From an uncultured Rhodospirillaceae bacterium (GTDB lineage Bacteria; Pseudomonadota; Alphaproteobacteria; Rhodospirillales; Rhodospirillaceae), in contig CALSLN010000009.1 in NCBI GenBank assembly GCA_943787205.1, positions 248,001 through 312,000 on the forward strand: 64,000 nt of DNA, given 5' to 3'. Below, in pieces: positions 57,690-64,000 of this stretch. The notes under the pieces are model-generated. The model did not search any database and was not told where the DNA came from. It saw only the letters and a list, made by a program, of their open reading frames with translations. Position numbers and translations under genes: made by a program. The stretch's first letter is position 1. Every line of letters starts with the position of its first letter.

Positions 57690-59687
57690 CTAAACTACAG
57701 CCTGCATAGATTGATCGATCGCTGGCTTTTTACCCGCACCTTCTGGCCGAATATAAACGCCGTCGCGCTGATAAATATCGATCATTTTCTTAATTTCAGC
57801 GCCATCTTCATAGGGATTAACCAAGGGGTCACCGGCCCAGACATCGTTTTCAATGCCGCGCTCATCTGCGTATTTGTGGGCGTAAACGGCCGAGTCATCC
57901 CATGCGGCTAAATTCCCCTTGAGATCAGCACGGGCGCGACGAAGCGCCGTCATGTCTATAGATCCAACCAACGGCACTGCACCTGGCCCATCAACGATGC
58001 ATTGCAACGAGCCGTCATAGTTGACCACCTTAGAGTAACCGCGCTGCATGGAGCCTGGGAAACTCAACCCGTCTCCACGGAACTCGCCGCCGTGACCAGC
58101 CGTAAGAATATACGCGGTGTTTTCAAACGCGCGGACATGGCGAGCAATATCCCACCCCCGACGCCGCACGTTATGGGGCTCAGATGTCGGATGAATGATG
58201 ACTTCTGCACCTCGCTTCACCATAGCGCGATGGGTCTCACCGAAATTCATGTCAAAGCAGATAACCGTGCACAATTTACCAAGCGGCGTGTCAGCGACCG
58301 GGAACAGGTGGTCATAGCCGTAACGATCCACATACTCCGTATAGACGCTGCCTGGCGTCGTATCGGGCAAGCGACCAAAGACATCTGCACAGTGTATCTT
58401 ACGATACAGGTGCACGAGATTGCCGTTGTCATCGAAAATGAAAGCAGAATTGAAGAACCGGTCCGGCCACTTAGGGTCGAACTCAAACACACCACCGGAC
58501 ACATAGGTGTTGTTGTCCTGCGCAAACTTCGCAAGTTGATCCGCTTCGGGCCCAGGGAACGTTATTCCAATCTTGCTCGCAAGGTGCCCTGACCGACTGC
58601 CCAGTTGACTAACAGCTCCGGTCAGAAAGAACTCTGGGAACACGACCAGTTTTACACCCGGGGATTTTGCAAAGGGCCCTGCAACATAGAGTGCGTTATC
58701 AAGATTTCGCTGCCGGTATTCAGGCAAGGCATCTGCATTCGTGGAAACCTGGGTCACAGTCTGCCCCAGCAGGACATCGTATCGGTCAATCTGATCATCC
58801 GCACCGGACTTGGCTTGAATAGACGATGACACTTTTTCTTTTCCGGCGGCAATCCAGTCCTCTCGGGTGGTCGGCGAAGGGGCCGCATTTGAGGCCTCTT
58901 CCGCATACCCGTGCGCATACAGCCGCATACGAACAATGGCAGGAAGGTTACCCATGGGTTCCTCACGCCGGCGACGCAGGCTTTCAATATCGATGTCGCC
59001 AACAATAAAAGACTCATCCGAAGATGCGCGAAGTTCTGTGCCCCACATTTCAGCAAGCGCTGTGGCGGCAGGCAGTTTGACAGTCGCACCGTCGATTGTG
59101 ACCGCGCTCGCTGATGCTGATGCAACATAAGCCGCGTTCTCGTAAGATCGGGCTTGGCGGGCCTTTTGCCGAATCTCGAAGTGTTTGTCCGTGCGTTCGC
59201 GGCTGGGGTTCAGAACAACCTCCGCGCCACTGGTGACGAGCGCGCGCACAATGTGAGGGGAAAGAACATCCTCACCGCACAGAATACCAACTTGGCCTTC
59301 TGCCGTCATCGCCACCGGAAACTCTGCGGGCTGCGATACGGCAGAAACTGAATCCGTAAACCCTTCCACAAGGTCAGGCATGATTTTCGGCATACGAAGC
59401 AGCAAGCCTCCGTCTGGGCCCGTCAAGTATCCGACGGTTCGCACGGCATCGTCTTCATCGCGGACATAAGCAGATCCGCATAAAGAAATTCCGTGGGCTT
59501 TAGAAAGCGCGGCCAAGACGTCGACAACCTTTTTCTCTGGTATAGCTTGGCTCGGGCCGCCATCAGCATGCGGCAGCAACAGCAATGCGCCCTGTGGCTC
59601 CACCAGAGTCGCAAGGCTTTGCTTTATGACTCCAGATAAAGTGTCTTCTGCTGTACCAGGGGTCCACGGTGTCTGTAGCAATATCAT
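57690..59687 (-). CDS. Tandem nitrilase-superfamily protein C
   Basis: The 665-residue protein has the same two-fold layout. The N-terminal domain has LLLPHADGG (His for Glu), MPKIMPDLVEGF (Lys) and GILCGEDVLSPH (Cys). The C-terminal domain has FPEFFLTGA, YRKIHCADVFG and TVICFDMNFGE. Between them a charged linker of about 35 residues (AGKEKVSSSIQ) differs between copies. It leads the unit nitrilase C - NmrA-like - nitrilase B. The closest similarity is to copy B, so those two arose by a local duplication. The reaction, amide or nitrile hydrolysis, is unspecified. Confidence 0.88.
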   Translation of the reverse strand: MILLQTPWTPGTAEDTLSGVIKQSLATLVEPQGALLLLPHADGGPSQAIPEKKVVDVLAALSKAHGISLCGSAYVRDEDDAVRTVGYLTGPDGGLLLRMPKIMPDLVEGFTDSVSAVSQPAEFPVAMTAEGQVGILCGEDVLSPHIVRALVTSGAEVVLNPSRERTDKHFEIRQKARQARSYENAAYVASASASAVTIDGATVKLPAATALAEMWGTELRASSDESFIVGDIDIESLRRRREEPMGNLPAIVRMRLYAHGYAEEASNAAPSPTTREDWIAAGKEKVSSSIQAKSGADDQIDRYDVLLGQTVTQVSTNADALPEYRQRNLDNALYVAGPFAKSPGVKLVVFPEFFLTGAVSQLGSRSGHLASKIGITFPGPEADQLAKFAQDNNTYVSGGVFEFDPKWPDRFFNSAFIFDDNGNLVHLYRKIHCADVFGRLPDTTPGSVYTEYVDRYGYDHLFPVADTPLGKLCTVICFDMNFGETHRAMVKRGAEVIIHPTSEPHNVRRRGWDIARHVRAFENTAYILTAGHGGEFRGDGLSFPGSMQRGYSKVVNYDGSLQCIVDGPGAVPLVGSIDMTALRRARADLKGNLAAWDDSAVYAHKYADERGIENDVWAGDPLVNPYEDGAEIKKMIDIYQRDGVYIRPEGAGKKPAIDQSMQAVV

Positions 59688-59800
59688 TCTTTATGCGCCC
59701 TTCTATTACCCGCTATCACATCCGCTGAACCTTGCCGTGTTCGCATTGGAAGGCCTAAAACAGATCATGTCCCGTTCCTTGCGCGGACAGCAGTAACTGA

Positions 59801-60889
59801 ATGGCACGTATGACCCACCAAGACCATCGCATACAGAATACCGGCGCAACCTCGCCAGAAGCCTTGGCTCTAGAGGACTTGGTAAGCGAGGCCGACGCGG
59901 AAGAGCTACAAGACCTGGCGCGACGGTATGCAATTTCAGCACCACGGCATTTAATTGACCTCATCGACAAGGGGGCTGAGAGCGATCCCATCGCCCTCCA
60001 AATTGTACCGTCACTACAGGAACTCATCACGACGAATGACGAACGAGTCGACCCTATAGGGGACCACACGCACAGCCCGCTAAAGGGACTGGTTCATCGC
60101 TACCCCGACCGCGTCCTTCTCAAGGTCCACAGCGCCTGTGCCATGTATTGCCGGTTTTGCTTCAGGCGCGAGATGGTTGGGCCTGGCGGTGACATGATGA
60201 CCGACACGGACATCACCGAAGCACTAGATTACATCCGGAAACACACAGAAATATGGGAGGTCATCCTTACTGGCGGTGACCCAATGATGCTGTCTGCAAG
60301 ACGCATCTCCACGTTCTTGGATGCATTGGATTGTATCGAGCATGTCAAAGTGGTGCGGTTTCACACCCGCCTACCCGTTGCCGCGCCCGAGCGCGTTACG
60401 GAAGATCTAAGTGCGGCGCTGGCTAACCGACGCGCAACGGTCTACGTCGCGGTTCATAGCAATCATGCACGGGAATTTTCAGAGGAGGCTTTGGCGGCAT
60501 GCCAAAGGCTAACAGATGTGGGGATACCACTCGTCGGCCAGACCGTTCTCCTAAAAGGCATCAACGATAATGCTGAGATGCTGGCAGACCTCTTCCGCAC
60601 TATGGTGGAAGCGCGAATCATGCCTTACTACCTTCACCATCCTGATCTGGCCCCCGGAACCAGCCACTTTCGTGTCTCAATCGAAACTGGGCAGGCTCTG
60701 ATGAAACAGTTACGCGGCCGCATATCTGGCCTAGCGATCCCCACGTACATCCTCGATATCCCCGGCGGATACGGCAAAGTGCCGGTTGGGCCGTCCTATA
60801 TCTCGGACTCTGAAGATGGAGCCTTGGAGATTCAGGATATCAATGGGCAATCCCACATCTATCAGCCCCAGAAAAGCAACGCGTTATAG
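59801..60889 (+). CDS. Lysine 2,3-aminomutase-like radical SAM enzyme (EpmB/KamA family)
   Basis: CAMYCRFCFRRE is the CxxxCxxC radical SAM motif (residues about 107-117). It is followed by ILTGGDPMMLS, VRFHTRLPVAAPERV, VAVHSNHA and the PLP-binding region YYLHHPDLAPGTSHFRV. At 362 aa it lacks the long C-terminal extension of clostridial KamA and resembles EpmB, which beta-lysylates elongation factor P in proteobacteria. EpmA and efp are not in the window, so the assignment to EF-P modification is likely but not shown. The gene is transcribed away from nitrilase C. Confidence 0.85.
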   Translation: MARMTHQDHRIQNTGATSPEALALEDLVSEADAEELQDLARRYAISAPRHLIDLIDKGAESDPIALQIVPSLQELITTNDERVDPIGDHTHSPLKGLVHRYPDRVLLKVHSACAMYCRFCFRREMVGPGGDMMTDTDITEALDYIRKHTEIWEVILTGGDPMMLSARRISTFLDALDCIEHVKVVRFHTRLPVAAPERVTEDLSAALANRRATVYVAVHSNHAREFSEEALAACQRLTDVGIPLVGQTVLLKGINDNAEMLADLFRTMVEARIMPYYLHHPDLAPGTSHFRVSIETGQALMKQLRGRISGLAIPTYILDIPGGYGKVPVGPSYISDSEDGALEIQDINGQSHIYQPQKSNAL

Positions 60890-60967
60890 GACTTTGTGCC
60901 TCGCCTCAGAGACCGTTATGCTTACGCAAGCCTGATATAGGCCGGGGGAAATTCTTAGGGGTTACGA

Positions 60968-62347
60968 ATGGACAATTTTACCAGCGTTTTGGATGTAATC
61001 AGCGGTTGGGTCTGGCTGATTATGATGTTTCCACTGCTTGGAATAGGTCTCTATCTGACCATTGGCCTAAAGGGCATGTCGATCCGTCGTCTGCCTGAAG
61101 CCCTCGGGGTTCTGTTCAGTAAAGATGCTGGTGACAATGCCCCCGGCGACGGCGAAATTTCCCCCTTCAAAGCCCTCATGACCGCACTGTCTGCGACGGT
61201 AGGAACCGGCAACATTGCTGGTGTCGCAACGGCCATCTTCCTCGGTGGACCAGGCGCGATCTTCTGGATGTGGATGACGGCCCTCGTCGGCATGGCCACG
61301 AAGTACGGCGAAGCCGTGATGGCTGTGCATTTCCGTGAAATTGATGAAGACGGCCGCTATGTCGGTGGACCGATGTATTACATCAAGAACGGTCTCGGCC
61401 CGAAATGGACATGGCTCGGGACAACCTTCGCTCTGCTCGCAATTTGCGCCGGCCTCGGCGCTGGCAACACCGTTCAGGCAAATTCAATCTCCGACGTGTT
61501 GGAATCCAACCTTGGCATTCCCATGTGGATGACAGCCTTTGTCGTCCTCACCTTGGCGGCCATGGTTTTAATCGGCGGCATTCAACGTATTGCTCAGGTC
61601 GCCGGTAAACTGGTTCCGATCATGGTCGTGCTCTATGTCAGCGCGAGTTTGATCATCTTAGCAATGAATGCGGCCGAGATTCCCGCAGCCCTCGCAATGA
61701 TTGTCTCCGATGCCTTCACCGGTACAGCGGCGACAGGTGGGTTTGCTGGAGCCGCCGTAATGGCCGCCATTCGCTTTGGTGTCGCTCGTGGTATCTTCTC
61801 AAATGAAGCTGGGCTTGGCTCTGCTCCGATTGCGCACGCCGCCGCCAAAACGAACGATCCTGTGCGACAAGGCGCCATTGGGATGCTGGGGACCTTCATC
61901 GACACCATTATCGTCTGCACCATGACAGCCCTCGTGATCATTGTGACCGGCGCCTGGATGAGTGGCGAGAACGGCGCAACGATGACAACCATCGCCTTCG
62001 GTAACGCTTTGCCGTACGGCAATTACATCGTCATATTTGCGTTAACCGTCTTTGCCTTCACAACTATTCTGGGATGGAGCTATTACGGCGAGCGCTGCGC
62101 TGAATACCTGTTTGGCCCAAAAGCGATCACCCCGTTCCGGGTTCTGTGGTGCGCAGCCATTCCCGTAGGCGCTCTCACTGGCTTAGAAGCCATCTGGCTG
62201 ATGGCAGACATCATGAACGCACTGATGGCTGTACCAAACCTCCTCGCGCTCCTTCTATTGAGCCCGATTATCTTCAAAATCACCTCAGATCGTTTATCCG
62301 GTGGCCGCAAGCTCGTTGAAAAAAGCGACAGCCAACCTGCTGAATAG
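60968..62347 (+). CDS. Sodium:alanine/glycine symporter (AGCS family)
   Basis: The 459-residue membrane protein has about eleven hydrophobic segments. It has the family signatures ALMTALSATVGTGNIAGVATAIFLGGPGAIFWMW, YVGGPMYYIKNGLG and GIFSNEAGLGSAPIAHAAAKT. AGCS carriers import alanine or glycine with sodium. The start at 60968 follows an AGGGG. Gap to the next gene is 29 bp, so co-transcription with the flavoprotein is likely. Confidence 0.93.
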   Translation: MDNFTSVLDVISGWVWLIMMFPLLGIGLYLTIGLKGMSIRRLPEALGVLFSKDAGDNAPGDGEISPFKALMTALSATVGTGNIAGVATAIFLGGPGAIFWMWMTALVGMATKYGEAVMAVHFREIDEDGRYVGGPMYYIKNGLGPKWTWLGTTFALLAICAGLGAGNTVQANSISDVLESNLGIPMWMTAFVVLTLAAMVLIGGIQRIAQVAGKLVPIMVVLYVSASLIILAMNAAEIPAALAMIVSDAFTGTAATGGFAGAAVMAAIRFGVARGIFSNEAGLGSAPIAHAAAKTNDPVRQGAIGMLGTFIDTIIVCTMTALVIIVTGAWMSGENGATMTTIAFGNALPYGNYIVIFALTVFAFTTILGWSYYGERCAEYLFGPKAITPFRVLWCAAIPVGALTGLEAIWLMADIMNALMAVPNLLALLLLSPIIFKITSDRLSGGRKLVEKSDSQPAE

Positions 62348-62376
62348 ATCATCGAAACAAACTTAGGACTCTCAAC

Positions 62377-63636
62377 ATGGCTAGACATCATCAAATACTC
62401 ATCGTCGGTGGCGGCAGCGCAGGCATTACCGTTGCGGCCTCTCTGAAGAACCACACGCACGATGGTGAACTAGACATTGCGATCATCGACCCGTCGAGCG
62501 ACCACTATTATCAGCCCGCATTTACGCTGGTTGGTGCCGGGTCCTATAACCTGAAGGACACCCGCAGAGACGAAGCCAGCCTAATTCCCGACGGCGTGCA
62601 ATGGATCCAAGACTCAGCGGCTAGTATTGACCCTGACGGAAAAAAAGTTGGCCTCTCTAAGGGTAGAGACGTCACGTACGACTTTCTCGTCGTTTGCCCG
62701 GGCCTCGTGTGCAACTGGGATGGTATTGAAGGACTTGCCGAGAACATCGGTAGCAACGGCGTATGCTCCAACTATTCGCCAGAGCACGTGGAATATACAT
62801 GGGAGAGCATCAAAGCGTTTCCAACCGGCGGCACCGCCCTCTTCACGCAGCCGGCGATGCCCATCAAATGCCCTGGCGCGCCGCAAAAAATTGCTTATCT
62901 CATGGCCGATTACCTGCGGCGTGGCGGCGTCTTGCAGAACTGCAACGTCCACTTCCTGCCGCAAGGCCCGTCCATGTTCGGCGTTCCTTTCTTCGCCCGT
63001 GAACTTGCCAAGATTGCCGACGACTACGGCATTCATAAGCATTTCCATCACAACCTGACCAAGATCGATGGCGCCAATAAGCGAGCGACCTTCGCCGTGG
63101 TGGGTGGCGACAACGAAGGCAAGACAATCGAGATGGACTATGACCTGCTCCATGCGGTGCCCCCTCAAGGACCGCTCGATGTTGTTAAAAATTCAGCCGT
63201 ATCGAACGACGGTGGCTGGGTCGATGTGCATCAGCATTCCATGCAGTCGACGAAGTACCCGAATGTATTTGGCCTCGGTGATGCCTGCTCCACACCCAAC
63301 TCAAAAACAGCAGCAGCGATCCGCAAACAAGCGCCTGTGGTGGTGCACAACCTGCTCGCCCTCATCCAGGGTGGCAGCATCAACGAAGGCTACGACGGCT
63401 ATGGCTCCTGCCCGCTAACCACGGCGTACGGCAAAGTTCTAATGGCCGAGTTCACGTACGGCGGCAAAGTCACACCTACATTCCCACTCGACCCTCGGGA
63501 AGAACGCCGCTCCTACTGGTGGATTAAGAAGACCGGCCTACCGTTGATGTACTGGAACTACATGCTCAAGGGGCATGAAGCCTTCCCAGAGCACAACACC
63601 AGCTATGACGCGCCAGAACAAGCCCTGCGTCAGTAG
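62377..63636 (+). CDS. Sulfide:quinone oxidoreductase-like flavoprotein
   Basis: The 419-residue protein begins with a GGGSAGI FAD-binding loop and continues with DHYYQPAFTLVGAG, a FLVVCPGLVCNWDGIEGL stretch, IKCPGAPQKIAYL, and GLGDACSTPNSKTAAAIRKQ. These are typical of type II sulfide:quinone reductases, and cysteines occur in VCNWD, IKCPG and GDACS. A C-terminal membrane-binding amphipathic helix is plausible (LPLMYWNYMLKG). The enzyme oxidises sulfide and passes electrons to quinone. No persulfide dioxygenase or rhodanese gene adjoins it. Confidence 0.85.
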   Translation: MARHHQILIVGGGSAGITVAASLKNHTHDGELDIAIIDPSSDHYYQPAFTLVGAGSYNLKDTRRDEASLIPDGVQWIQDSAASIDPDGKKVGLSKGRDVTYDFLVVCPGLVCNWDGIEGLAENIGSNGVCSNYSPEHVEYTWESIKAFPTGGTALFTQPAMPIKCPGAPQKIAYLMADYLRRGGVLQNCNVHFLPQGPSMFGVPFFARELAKIADDYGIHKHFHHNLTKIDGANKRATFAVVGGDNEGKTIEMDYDLLHAVPPQGPLDVVKNSAVSNDGGWVDVHQHSMQSTKYPNVFGLGDACSTPNSKTAAAIRKQAPVVVHNLLALIQGGSINEGYDGYGSCPLTTAYGKVLMAEFTYGGKVTPTFPLDPREERRSYWWIKKTGLPLMYWNYMLKGHEAFPEHNTSYDAPEQALRQ

Positions 63637-63683
63637 CTAAAAACGCAGCTTCGGCCCTAGGGACAATTCGGAAAGAACACGCA

Positions 63684-64000
63684 ATGCCGTCAGACGGTTT
63701 CAAGATCCAAGCAAACATCCATGAGGTCTATGACGAAGGGTATGTCGGCGAATCTCCTTGGCGCGAGCTGGGCGGAAAGTTCAAAGCCAAGAACATTATG
63801 GAAGTCTGCAAGCGCAATGACTTCAAGCCAAAACGTATTCTTGAGGTCGGCGCCGGGGAAGGCAGTGTTCTTCTTCACCTGGACAAGGCCGGATACTTTG
63901 AAGAGCTTAACGCCGTCGAAATCGCCACCTCCGGCATAGATGTCATAAAGAACCGCAAACTCGCATCCGTCAAAAGCGTTGAGCTCTTTGATGGGTATTC
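63684..64000 (+). CDS. Class I SAM-dependent methyltransferase, 5' part, truncated by window end
   Basis: The ATG at 63684 opens a frame that runs past the right edge with at least 105 codons. ILEVGAGEGSVLLHLDKAG, residues 53-71, is motif I of class I methyltransferases, and VEIATSGIDVIK is motif II. The N-terminal VGESPWRELGGKFKAKN is typical of small-molecule methyltransferases. Substrate cannot be deduced from this part. It lies 47 bp after the sulfide-quinone-reductase-like gene on the same strand. Confidence 0.8.
   Translation, partial: MPSDGFKIQANIHEVYDEGYVGESPWRELGGKFKAKNIMEVCKRNDFKPKRILEVGAGEGSVLLHLDKAGYFEELNAVEIATSGIDVIKNRKLASVKSVELFDGY

Overview
The window looks like a chromosomal segment of a free-living, probably aquatic alphaproteobacterium with a moderately high G+C content. 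The main taxonomic evidence is the block at 31.2-39.4 kb. There tRNA-Phe, yacG, ribonuclease G/E, maf, infA, a low-molecular-weight tyrosine phosphatase, a UPF0262 protein, hisD, hisG, murA and dcd lie in an order typical of alphaproteobacteria. I see no phage, transposase, integrase or CRISPR array.

Layout. 0-13.6 kb is a mixed accessory and metabolic region. It holds a secreted two-domain VOC protein, a RutA-like flavin monooxygenase, a GSCFA protein (one frameshift) followed by an SGNH/2-oxoglutarate-dioxygenase fusion, a small membrane protein, a zinc-free MDR oxidoreductase, a methyltransferase, a GST overlapping an FkbM methyltransferase, a secreted beta-propeller, three consecutive cupins and a maleate-isomerase-like protein. 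13.9-30.1 kb encodes mostly exported proteins. Its centre is a divergent, mirror-image pair of the same four-gene cassette: an unknown secreted protein, a DUF1592/DUF1588 haem lipoprotein, a Tat-exported DUF1552 protein and a Yx(FWY)xxD-repeat protein. CHRD proteins, a triheme cytochrome c and a HiPIP lie in or next to it. 30.3-40 kb is housekeeping: thrH, two tRNAs and the block named above.

40-47 kb carries a Tat-exported, PaoABC-like molybdenum hydroxylase, a divergent cytochrome b gene and a very small membrane protein gene. It meets, tail to tail, a six-gene minus-strand operon at 45.5-52.7 kb: tandem nitrilase, ABC solute-binding protein, alpha/beta hydrolase, DUF1838 protein, and Rieske dioxygenase alpha and beta subunits. 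53-59.7 kb adds a pirin, an orphan TRAP solute-binding protein, two more tandem-nitrilase paralogues and an exported NmrA-like protein. The window closes with an EpmB/KamA-like radical SAM enzyme, a sodium:alanine symporter, a sulfide:quinone-reductase-like flavoprotein and the start of a methyltransferase.

Reading-frame quality is uneven. About fourteen genes need one or more single-base corrections to read as full-length family members. They include the normally essential murA, and hisD, hisG, maf and rng. Protein similarity continues in the new frame across each break, so base-level errors in the source assembly are the likeliest cause. These genes are therefore annotated as single loci with the break points stated.

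The best candidates for an undescribed system are the duplicated four-gene exported cassette (17.5-29.2 kb) and the trio of tandem-nitrilase proteins embedded in a dioxygenase/SBP catabolic region (45.5-59.7 kb).
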